A stretch of 11,087 nucleotides of DNA, taken from contig DAOTYI010000083.1 in NCBI GenBank assembly GCA_034434895.1, forward strand, positions 1-11,087, written 5' to 3'. The translations under genes and the position numbers were made by a program. The stretch's first letter is position 1. Each line of letters begins with the position of its first letter. Positions 1-6,321 of the stretch are shown here, piece by piece. The stretch comes from DAOTXL01 sp034434895 (GTDB lineage Bacteria > Chloroflexota > Anaerolineae > JAAYZQ01). The notes under the pieces are model-generated. The model ran no database searches, was not told the origin of the DNA, and saw only the letters and a list, made by a program, of their open reading frames with translations.

Positions 1-1257
1 CCCCTGTATCTCCCCCTGCATGGACCACGGCCCGGTCCGGGTAATGCGCACCAGAGCCAGTCGGCCGGTCCAATCGGTTTCCTCTGTATCGAAAAAGACC
101 AGCTTGTTGCTCCGCGTCCGACCGTGCCACCTGCCCTTATGCCGCCCTTCGACCAGCAATTCGACCACCTGGCCCAGGAGCCGGGCGTTGATCTCGCCCA
201 CGATCCGCTCCTGAAGGTCGTCCACGGCCCGGCGGCGGCGTTCCTTCTCCTCCGGCGGCACGTCATCGGGCAGGCGCTCGGCGGGGGTGCCGGGCCGGGG
301 CGAGTAGGCAGCAACATGAACCATGTCGAAGCGCAGTTCCTCCAACAGGCGGAGGGTGGCCTCAAATTGGGCTTCCGTTTCGCCTGGAAACCCGACGATG
401 ACATCGGTGGCCAGCCCTGCGCCCGGCATGGCAGCGCGGATGCGGGCCACCAGGTCGCGGAAATGGGCGACCGTGTAACCCCGGCCCATGCGTCGCAAGA
501 CCGTGTCGTCGCCCGACTGGACCGGGATCTCGATATGCTCGCACACCTTGGGCAGCCGCGCCGCCGTCTCGATGAGGCGCTGGGTCATGTCGGCCGGGTA
601 GGAGGTGAGGAAGCGGATGCGGGCCAGCCCCTCGACCTGGTGGACGGCCTCCAGCAGGTCGGCCAGGTCGGGCCGGCCGGGCAGGTCATGGCCGTAAGAA
701 TCCACGTTCTGGCCCAGCAGCGTGACCTCTCGAACGCCGTGGGCTGCCAGTTCCTGCACTTCGCTCACGATTTCGTCCACCGGACGGCTGATTTCCAGGC
801 CGCGCCGCAGGCGGACGATGCAATAGGTACACAGGTGGTTGCAGCCGTGGCTGATGGGCACCCCCACGGAGACCGGATATTGGATAGCGGAATATTGAGT
901 ATCGGGGCTGATCCCCTGCTGCCGGGCCATCGCCACCACCGTGGCAATGTCGGAGGGGCGGATGAAAGCGTCCACCCAGGGGTAGCGGCGTTGTAAGGCC
1001 GGAATCTCACCGACAAAACAGCCCATCACCGCCAGCCTGACCTCTGGGCGGCGGCGCTTGAGGCCTTGGAGCGAGGTCAGGCGGCCGATGACCCTGTCCT
1101 CAGCACTCTGGCGGACAACGCAGGTGTTGAGCAGGATCAGATCGGCCTCCTGCGGGCGGTCGCTTTTCTGAAAGCCCAGCTTTTCCAGCTCCTGCGCCAC
1201 CCGCCGCGAGTCGGCAAAATTCATCTGGCAGCCGATGGTCCACAGATAGTACTTCAT
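1..1257 (-). CDS. miaB: tRNA-2-methylthio-N6-dimethylallyladenosine synthase MiaB (3' end cut by window edge)
   Basis: Radical-SAM methylthiotransferase that adds the 2-methylthio group to N6-isopentenyl-adenosine 37 in tRNAs reading UNN codons; cytoplasmic. Reading from ATG at 1257-1255 gives 419 codons in one frame to the window edge with no stop, so the end lies to the left. The N-terminal UPF0004 domain has the three cluster cysteines C10 (GCQMN), C46 (NTC) and C80 (GC). The radical-SAM motif is C139-x3-C143-x2-C146 (GCNHLCTYC). SAM-domain landmarks follow: LLGQNVDSYG (181-189), IEIPVQSGD (242-250), RMGRGY (256-261), DVIVGFPGET (285-294) and AYSPRPGTPA (317-326). A TRAM RNA-binding domain begins near 360. 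Family members are about 440-470 residues, so only a few tens of residues are missing. The two [4Fe-4S] sites and the QMN start separate it from RimO and MtaB. The stretch after the SAM cysteines reads IVRLRRGLEISR, not the usual IVPYxRGRExSR. It is divergent from the GNAT gene and has its own promoter. Confidence 0.95.
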   Translation of the reverse strand, partial: MKYYLWTIGCQMNFADSRRVAQELEKLGFQKSDRPQEADLILLNTCVVRQSAEDRVIGRLTSLQGLKRRRPEVRLAVMGCFVGEIPALQRRYPWVDAFIRPSDIATVVAMARQQGISPDTQYSAIQYPVSVGVPISHGCNHLCTYCIVRLRRGLEISRPVDEIVSEVQELAAHGVREVTLLGQNVDSYGHDLPGRPDLADLLEAVHQVEGLARIRFLTSYPADMTQRLIETAARLPKVCEHIEIPVQSGDDTVLRRMGRGYTVAHFRDLVARIRAAMPGAGLATDVIVGFPGETEAQFEATLRLLEELRFDMVHVAAYSPRPGTPAERLPDDVPPEEKERRRRAVDDLQERIVGEINARLLGQVVELLVEGRHKGRWHGRTRSNKLVFFDTEETDWTGRLALVRITRTGPWSMQGEIQG

Positions 1258-1264
1258 GAGGCGA

Positions 1265-1293
1265 ATTATATCACACTGTTCGGGATGGTCCAA
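1265..1293 (-). promoter_or_regulatory. miaB promoter, nearly leaderless transcript
   Basis: On the minus strand a -35 box TTGGAC (1293-1288) is followed by a 17-bp spacer and a perfect -10 TATAAT (1270-1265). Only seven bases (1264-1258) separate the -10 box from the miaB ATG, so transcription should start at or within a base or two of the start codon. No Shine-Dalgarno sequence could fit. Sequence is direct observation; leaderless initiation is inference. Confidence 0.75.
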
Positions 1294-1307
1294 TTTTCTG
1301 GGGAAAT

Positions 1308-1413
1308 GGGTTTCGAAGCAGAACATGGGCGTGGGGCACCCCATTGCCGCCAGGTCACAGACCTGGCGGGAGCAGGGCGGGTGGGATGCCCGGTTCTTCT
1401 GCTTCGAAAACCC
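1308..1413. repeat. Nested palindromic element between divergent promoters
   Basis: Three concentric inverted pairs are visible. The outer arms TTTCGAAGCAGAA (1311-1323) and TTCTGCTTCGAAA (1397-1409) match over 13 bp, and GGG/CCC flanks extend them with a one-base bulge. Middle arms GGGCACCCCA (1334-1343) and TGGGATGCCC (1382-1391) match 9 of 10. The inner arms CCGCCAGGTC (1347-1356) and GACCTGGCGG (1360-1369) match perfectly around a 3-base ACA loop. It resembles REP or small MITE elements. It cannot end either neighbouring gene, since both are transcribed away from it, so a regulatory or mobile-repeat origin is more likely. Confidence 0.75.
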
Positions 1414-1427
1414 TTATCTCTGTTTGT

Positions 1428-1456
1428 TTGCCCTGATGCTGTTTTTGAGGTATAAT
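1428..1456 (+). promoter_or_regulatory. Promoter of the GNAT-lipoprotein operon
   Basis: A -35 box TTGCCC (1428-1433) and a perfect -10 TATAAT (1451-1456) are separated by 17 bp. The predicted start is near 1463, which gives a 5' leader of about 43 bases. The leader ends in a good ribosome binding site (AAAGGAGA, 1493-1500) seven bases before the ATG at 1507. Confidence 0.75.
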
Positions 1457-1506
1457 ATGGATAGCGACAGGCACATAGTCAGCCCATTCGGGAAAGGAGA
1501 GCACCG

Positions 1507-2661
1507 ATGACAGCATCCGATGTCCGCATTGTCCCCGTGACAGGCCAGAAACAGCGGCGGGAGTTTGCCACATTTCCGTGGCGCATCTATCGCCACGATC
1601 CCTGTTGGGTCCCCCCGATCCTGGGAGATCGCCTGAAGCTGCTCGACCCGGCGAAACACCCTTTCTGGGAGCACGCCGAACAGCAGCTTTTCCTGGCCCT
1701 GCGCGGCGACGAGGTGGTGGGCACCATCAGCGCCCATATCAACCACCGCCATAATCAGGTCCACGGCGACAGGGTCGGCTTTTTCGGGTTCTTTGAGACG
1801 ATTGAAGACGAGGCGGTGGCCGGGGCGCTGTTCGATGCGGCGTCGAACTGGCTGCGGGCACGGGGCATGGAGGCCATCCGTGGGCCGGAGAACCCCTCCC
1901 AGAACGAAGAGTGCGGCCTGCTGGTGGAGGGCTTTGACCTGCCGCCGGTGGTGATGATGACCTACAATCCCCGCTATTACCAGCGCCTGATCGAGGGGGC
2001 CGGCTTCTATAAGGCCCAGGACCTGTACGCCTGGGACATTCGCACCGACATCTTTGACAACAATATCCAAAAGCTGCCGGCCAAATTTCTGCGCGTGGCC
2101 GAGCAGGCCCGGCGACGGGAAAACCTGGTAGTGCGCAAGATTGACCTGAAGCAGTTTGACCGCGAGGTGGAGATCGCCAAGCAGGTGTACAATCTGGCCT
2201 GGGAAAAGAACTGGGGCTTTGTGCCCATGACCGACCATGAAATTGAACACCTGGGCCAGGAACTCAAGTTGATCCTCGACCCCGATCTGGTGTATATCGC
2301 CGAAGTGGACGGCAGGCCGGCGGGCATCTCGCTGGGCGTCCCCGACGTGTACCAGGCCCTGCTCAAAGCCCGCCCCCAACCCAACACCTGGAGCTTTCCG
2401 CTGACACTGCTCAAGCTGCTGTGGTATCGGCGCCAGATTGACGCCTTCCGGCTGATGATCATGGGGGTGGTGCCCGAATACCGGGAATTGGGCATTGATG
2501 CCCTGTTCTATGTCGAAACGGCGCAGGTGGCCTTTGCCAAAGGCTACAAGCGGTGCGAGATGTCCTGGATCCTGGAATCCAACGACATGATGAACCGCAT
2601 CATCGAGCGGCTGGGGGGCAAAATCTATAAAACGTATCGTATCTATGAGAGGAGGCTGTGA
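1507..2661 (+). CDS. GNAT-fold N-acyltransferase-like protein (BcerS/YghO-like family)
   Basis: 384-residue soluble protein of a family with GNAT folds, common in Chloroflexota and related to E. coli YghO and the bacterial ceramide synthase group. The donor and acceptor here are not known; an acyl-CoA-dependent transfer is inferred. Landmarks are FATFPWRIYRHDPCWVPPIL (20-39), the strand LFLALRGDEVVGTISAHINH (61-80), GFFGFFE (91-97), a RGPENPSQNEECGLLVEGFD block (125-144) and MTYNP (151-155). A second GNAT-like half has YIAEVDGRPAGISLGVPD, IMGVVPEYRELGID (about 318-331) and the C-terminal ESNDMMNRIIERLGGKIYKTY block from residue 357. That ESN...GG.xYKTYRIYE end is typical of the family. The start is fixed by AGGAG (1495-1499) seven bases upstream and by the promoter at 1428-1456. 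A lipoprotein gene follows immediately, so the two should share an mRNA. Sure of the family, unsure of the substrate. Confidence 0.85.
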   Translation: MTASDVRIVPVTGQKQRREFATFPWRIYRHDPCWVPPILGDRLKLLDPAKHPFWEHAEQQLFLALRGDEVVGTISAHINHRHNQVHGDRVGFFGFFETIEDEAVAGALFDAASNWLRARGMEAIRGPENPSQNEECGLLVEGFDLPPVVMMTYNPRYYQRLIEGAGFYKAQDLYAWDIRTDIFDNNIQKLPAKFLRVAEQARRRENLVVRKIDLKQFDREVEIAKQVYNLAWEKNWGFVPMTDHEIEHLGQELKLILDPDLVYIAEVDGRPAGISLGVPDVYQALLKARPQPNTWSFPLTLLKLLWYRRQIDAFRLMIMGVVPEYRELGIDALFYVETAQVAFAKGYKRCEMSWILESNDMMNRIIERLGGKIYKTYRIYERRL

Positions 2662-2666
2662 GACAG

Positions 2667-3188
2667 ATGGGATTCAGAGCCAGGAACGTATCGGCCATCC
2701 TCCTTATCCTCCTGGGAGCGGTGGGGTGCGCTCCTGGGGCAGGCCCCCAGGCGATCGCCGGGCCGTTGTTATCCTCCGAAATCGCACCGATTTCGCCTCA
2801 GGTTCCCATCCCTACCTTCTGCCCGACAGCTACCCCAGAACCGTTGTGGGTTGATCCGGTTCTCTCCCCCACCGGCCGGGAGGCACAAACCATCGTTGTC
2901 TACCTGGGCAACGGTGAGGCCGTGACCGTCACCTGCGAGTCTGGCACCTTCACCCAGACCGGCAGCTTTGGCGCGTATTGGCCGGCGCGGGTCAAGATAG
3001 ACCTCCTGCCCGACACCATCCATCACCTGCGGGTGGATGGCAGGGTCAGGCGCATCGAACAGAGTGGGTGTCTCTATGGCGGTTATACTCTCAGCACCAA
3101 CCGGGACAGATATGGCGCTCCCCTGATCATCGTCCAGCGCACCGACCTGTCAACATCCTGGCTCCCCATCGTGCTCAAGGAGCGATGA
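2667..3188 (+). CDS. Small hypothetical lipoprotein with Pro/Thr linker
   Basis: 173 residues counted from ATG 2667. A signal peptide with basic start (RARN) and hydrophobic core VSAILLILLGAVG ends in a lipobox-like AVGC, so C21 would be lipidated and the protein anchored outside the membrane. A Pro-rich linker (about 38-68, with CPTATPEP) leads to a compact, probably beta-rich domain (about 72-160: IVVYLGNGEAVTVTCESGTF, then IDLLPDTIHHLRVDGRVR, CLYGGYTLSTNRDRYGAPL). C90 and C135 could form a disulfide. The end SWLPIVLKER resembles the YLPLV-type tails seen on some Chloroflexota secreted proteins. AGGAGG (2650-2655) lies 11 bases from this ATG. A GTG at 2658 overlaps the GNAT stop codon and is in frame, but it is only two bases from that site, so I prefer the ATG. 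It is translationally close to the GNAT gene. No function can be assigned. Confidence 0.8.
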   Translation: MGFRARNVSAILLILLGAVGCAPGAGPQAIAGPLLSSEIAPISPQVPIPTFCPTATPEPLWVDPVLSPTGREAQTIVVYLGNGEAVTVTCESGTFTQTGSFGAYWPARVKIDLLPDTIHHLRVDGRVRRIEQSGCLYGGYTLSTNRDRYGAPLIIVQRTDLSTSWLPIVLKER

Positions 3189-3261
3189 AAAACGGACATT
3201 CTTTGTGGTTCAAGGGGACGGCCATGCGGGGGAGGAAGCACTGCCCCACCTTCTCCATGAA

Positions 3262-3290
3262 TTGGCCTCTGTCATAAAAGCTGGTATAAT
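3262..3290 (+). promoter_or_regulatory. Promoter of the ATPase-glycosyltransferase unit
   Basis: -35 box TTGGCC (3262-3267), 17-bp spacer, perfect -10 TATAAT (3285-3290). Transcription is predicted to start near 3297, about 200 bases before the ATPase ATG. The leader therefore contains a stem-loop and a complete MITE-like repeat. It is the third promoter in this window with a 17-bp spacer and an exact TATAAT. Confidence 0.7.
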
Positions 3291-3293
3291 GGC

Positions 3294-3335
3294 CCGTGCC
3301 TGTGAGGGGGGCGCGCCCGGCCCTTGCAGGCACGG
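3294..3335 (+). other. Stem-loop at the predicted start of the ATPase mRNA
   Basis: CCGTGCCTG (3294-3302) pairs perfectly with CAGGCACGG (3327-3335). The loop holds the self-complementary GGGCGCGCCC (3308-3317). The predicted transcription start lies inside the left arm, so the RNA would begin in or next to this structure. No T-tract follows, so a classic intrinsic terminator for the upstream operon is unlikely. A stabilising 5' hairpin is one reading. Confidence 0.5.
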
Positions 3336-3341
3336 ACCATT

Positions 3342-3456
3342 TGAGAGCTTGCCTGAAAAGTCTACCACAAAGGCGCACAAGACAAAGAAATGAGAGGAAA
3401 TTGACACAAATTCTTTGTGTCCTTCGTGTCCTTGGTGGTTTTCAGACCAGCTCTGA
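3342..3456. repeat. MITE-like imperfect inverted repeat, copy 1
   Basis: About 115 bp with long imperfect inverted arms. The left end TGAGAGCTTGCCTGAAAA (3342-3359) matches the reverse complement of the right end (3439-3456) at 15 of 18 positions. Pairing continues inward through ACCACAAAGG / CCTTGGTGG and the internal CAAAGAA / TTCTTTG. The ends and the body match a second copy at 7910-8014 in the same orientation. It carries no ORF of its own and lies in the predicted 5' leader of the ATPase gene. Rows of ACACAAAGG-type words like these occur between genes in many bacterial genomes. Confidence 0.8.
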
Positions 3457-3496
3457 GAGATCTGCTCCGCATCTCCAAGGGGGTCACACAGGAACG

Positions 3497-6307
3497 ATGG
3501 AAACGACCAACCGAGCCTGGCATACCTTGAGCGTGGAGGAGGCCGCGGCCGCCCTGGGCACCGATCTGCTCCAGGGCCTGAGCGAGGCCGAGGTCCGCCG
3601 GCGACAGGCCCAGTTCGGCCTTAACGAGCTCCGGGAAGCACCCCGTCGCAGCTTCTGGCGGATGCTCCTGGACCAGTTCAACCAGTTTCTCATCCTGATC
3701 CTGATCGCAGCAGCCATTGTCTCTGCCCTGATCGGCTGGCGTGAGTTTGCCCGCACCGGCAACACCACCGAGTTTATAGACGCGGCGGCGATCATGGCCA
3801 TCGTCATCCTCAATGCCGTCTTGGGCGTGGTGCAGGAGGGCCGGGCTGAGCAGGCGCTGGCTGCCCTGAAAAAGATGGCCGCTCCCAATGCCCATGTGCT
3901 GCGCGACGGTCACCTGGTCACCGTGCCCTCCCGCGAGCTGGTGCCCGGCGATCTGGTACTCCTGGAGACGGGCAACTATGTCCCGGCCGATGTGCGGCTG
4001 GTGGAGAGCGTCAACCTGCGCATCGAGGAAGCGTCGCTCACCGGCGAGTCGGTGCCGGTGGGCAAAGATGCCCGCGACATCCTGCCCGCCGAAGCGGCCG
4101 TGGGAGACCGCCACAACCTGGCCTTCATGAGCACCCTGGTCGCCTACGGGCGTGGTCAGGGGGTCGTCGTGGCGACCGGGATGAACACCGAAATCGGCAA
4201 AATTGCCACCATGCTGCAAGAATACCAGGAAGAGCCGACCCCCCTTCAGGTCAAGCTGGACCAGTTGGGCCGGGTGTTGGGCGTCGCCGCCCTGATCATC
4301 TGTGGTCTGGTGGGCCTCATTGGCGTGGTGCGCGACACGCAGCTTGGGGTTCTGTTTGCCGATGGGGTCCGCGCCTACCTGGGCCTGGAAGAGACGGTGC
4401 CCAGGCTGATCGAAATGTTTATGGTGGCCGTCAGCCTGGCCATCGCGGCGGTGCCGGAGGGACTGCCGGCTGTCGTCACCATCTGCCTGGCGTTGGGGAT
4501 GCAGGAGATGGTCAGACGCCATGCCCTGATCCGCCGCCTGCCGGCCGTCGAAACGCTGGGGTCGGCCACGACCATCTGTTCCGACAAGACCGGCACCCTG
4601 ACCCAGAATGAAATGACAGCGGTGCAGATGTATGTGGACCGCAGCCTGCTGACCATCACCGGCGAGGGCTACAAGCCGGAGGGCGGTTTCCTGGACGAGG
4701 ACCAGCCGGTGAGCCTGGCCGGGTATCCGGGGATGAGGTTGCTCCTGCGGGCCGGCCTGTTGTGCAACGACGCCCGCCTGGAGCGGATCAGCAACAACGG
4801 CTCGACCGTCTGGCGCATCGCCGGCGATCCAACCGAAGGAGCGTTCGTCGTCGCTGCGGCCAAGGCCGGTTACTGGCGGGAGGAACTGGGACGGGAATAC
4901 CCACGCCTGGCCGAGATCCCCTTCGACTCGGAGCGGAAGCGGATGACCACCTTCCACCCCGATCCCCGCTACGGCGACTATGTGGCCTACATGAAGGGTG
5001 CGCCCGATGTGGTGCTGGGGTTGTGCGACCGCGTCCTGGAGGATGGGGTCATCCGCCCCTTGACCCAGGAGCGCCGTCAGAACATCCTGGAGGAGAATGA
5101 AGCCCTGGCGGCCAACGCGCTGCGGGTTCTGGGGGTGGCCTTTCGCCCGCTGAAGCAGGTGCCCGCCAACCTCCATCCTGACGAGGTGGAGCGTGATTTT
5201 GTGTTCATCGGCCTGCTGGGCATGATTGACCCCGCCCGGCCGGAGGTCAGGCCGGCGGTGCAGACCGCTCGCCGGGCCGGGATCAGGTCGGTGATGATCA
5301 CCGGCGATTATCTGAACACGGCGGTGGCCATCGGCAAGGAGATTGACCTGTTGCGCGAGGGGGATAGGGCGCTCACCGGCGCGGAGCTGGAGGCGATGGA
5401 GGATGCCAGGTTTCAGGCCATCGTCGAGGATGTGGTGGTGTATGCCCGCGTCTCGCCGCAGCACAAGGTCAAGATCGTGGAGGCACTCAAGGCCAGAGGA
5501 CATATCGTGGCCATGACCGGCGACGGGGTGAATGATGCCCCGGCCCTCAAGCGGGCCAACATCGGCGTGGCGATGGGCATCACCGGCACCGATGTCTCCA
5601 AAGAGACGGCCGACATGGTGCTGACCGATGACAACTATGCCAGCATCGTCTCGGCTATTGAGCAGGGGCGGATCATCTACTCCAACATCCGCAAGTTTGT
5701 CTATTACCTGCTGTCGTGCAACATGGCCGAGATCATGATCCTGTTCCTGGCGATGATCCTCGGCTGGCCGCTGCCGCTGGTGGCTATCCAACTGCTGGTG
5801 CTGAACCTGATCACCGATGGCGCACCGGCCCTGGCGCTGGGCGTAGAAAAGGGCGACCCCGACATCATGGACCGTCCACCCCGGCCGGTGGGCGAGCCGA
5901 TTGTCAACCGCGAGATGCTCATCGGCATCGCCGTGCAGACGGTGGCCATCACCACGGCGGTGCTGGTGGCCTTTCGGCTGGGGCTGCCGGCGGGCGAAGC
6001 CCACGGCCGGACGATGGCTTTTGCCACCCTGTCTATCTCGGAGCTGTTGCGGGCCTACACCTCCCGCTCGGAGCGCTATTCGCTGCTGGCCTTGGGGGTC
6101 TTTTCCAACAAGTGGATGCAGATAGCGGTGTTGACTTCGCTAGCGATCCTGCTGGCCATTATCTATGTGCCCTTCCTGGACCCGGTGTTCGACACCACCT
6201 TCCTCACCCTCGCCGACTGGCTGGAGATGCTGCCGCTGATCCTGCTGCCGTCGGTGGCGGCCGAGGTCAACAAGTGGGTGCTGCGGCGGACGGGTGGGCA
6301 GGCGTAG
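3497..6307 (+). CDS. P-type Ca2+-transporting ATPase (type II, SERCA/PMR1-like)
   Basis: 936-residue membrane pump that couples ATP hydrolysis to Ca2+ export from the cytoplasm. An N-terminal cation-ATPase domain (WHTLSVEEAAAALGTD) is followed by the actuator loop TGES (182-185), M4 PEGLP (320-324), the phosphorylation motif DKTGTLT with D363, nucleotide-binding KGAP (500-503), TGD (602-604) and the hinge TGDGVNDAP (674-682). Putative Ca2+ ligands align with SERCA: E321 in M4, N742 and E745 in M5 (CNMAE), N770, T773 and D774 in M6 (NLITDG), and E849 in M8 (SISELLRA). PEGL and NLxTDG place it in type II, apart from heavy-metal (CPx) and K+ pumps. The length fits bacterial members. The open frame extends upstream to 3296, but that part runs through the repeat; ATG 3497 begins family homology, though only a weak AGGA lies three bases before it. 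The glycosyltransferase gene follows after 14 bases. Ca2+ is the likely ion; Mn2+ or Na+/K+ cannot be excluded. Confidence 0.93.
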   Translation: METTNRAWHTLSVEEAAAALGTDLLQGLSEAEVRRRQAQFGLNELREAPRRSFWRMLLDQFNQFLILILIAAAIVSALIGWREFARTGNTTEFIDAAAIMAIVILNAVLGVVQEGRAEQALAALKKMAAPNAHVLRDGHLVTVPSRELVPGDLVLLETGNYVPADVRLVESVNLRIEEASLTGESVPVGKDARDILPAEAAVGDRHNLAFMSTLVAYGRGQGVVVATGMNTEIGKIATMLQEYQEEPTPLQVKLDQLGRVLGVAALIICGLVGLIGVVRDTQLGVLFADGVRAYLGLEETVPRLIEMFMVAVSLAIAAVPEGLPAVVTICLALGMQEMVRRHALIRRLPAVETLGSATTICSDKTGTLTQNEMTAVQMYVDRSLLTITGEGYKPEGGFLDEDQPVSLAGYPGMRLLLRAGLLCNDARLERISNNGSTVWRIAGDPTEGAFVVAAAKAGYWREELGREYPRLAEIPFDSERKRMTTFHPDPRYGDYVAYMKGAPDVVLGLCDRVLEDGVIRPLTQERRQNILEENEALAANALRVLGVAFRPLKQVPANLHPDEVERDFVFIGLLGMIDPARPEVRPAVQTARRAGIRSVMITGDYLNTAVAIGKEIDLLREGDRALTGAELEAMEDARFQAIVEDVVVYARVSPQHKVKIVEALKARGHIVAMTGDGVNDAPALKRANIGVAMGITGTDVSKETADMVLTDDNYASIVSAIEQGRIIYSNIRKFVYYLLSCNMAEIMILFLAMILGWPLPLVAIQLLVLNLITDGAPALALGVEKGDPDIMDRPPRPVGEPIVNREMLIGIAVQTVAITTAVLVAFRLGLPAGEAHGRTMAFATLSISELLRAYTSRSERYSLLALGVFSNKWMQIAVLTSLAILLAIIYVPFLDPVFDTTFLTLADWLEMLPLILLPSVAAEVNKWVLRRTGGQA

Positions 6308-6321
6308 CCAGCGACAGGTTG

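Noticed and set aside
124..996. 290-codon plus-strand frame at the left end
   Set aside because: It is antisense to miaB, whose frame has all conserved cysteines and domain motifs.
3199..3213. TTCTTTGTGGTTCAA resembling part of the MITE-like repeat
   Set aside because: Too short and without matching ends; it could be a remnant of a third copy, but chance similarity is as likely.
3296..3496. N-terminal extension of the ATPase by 67 codons
   Set aside because: The added residues are encoded by the stem-loop and the MITE-like repeat, lack family similarity, and start at the predicted transcript start with no ribosome site.
3362..6004. 880-codon open frame on the minus strand opposite the ATPase
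   Set aside because: It is a shadow of the GC-rich ATPase coding frame: low-complexity His/Gln/Gly/Asp-rich protein, no family motifs, no ribosome site, and it runs into the repeat.
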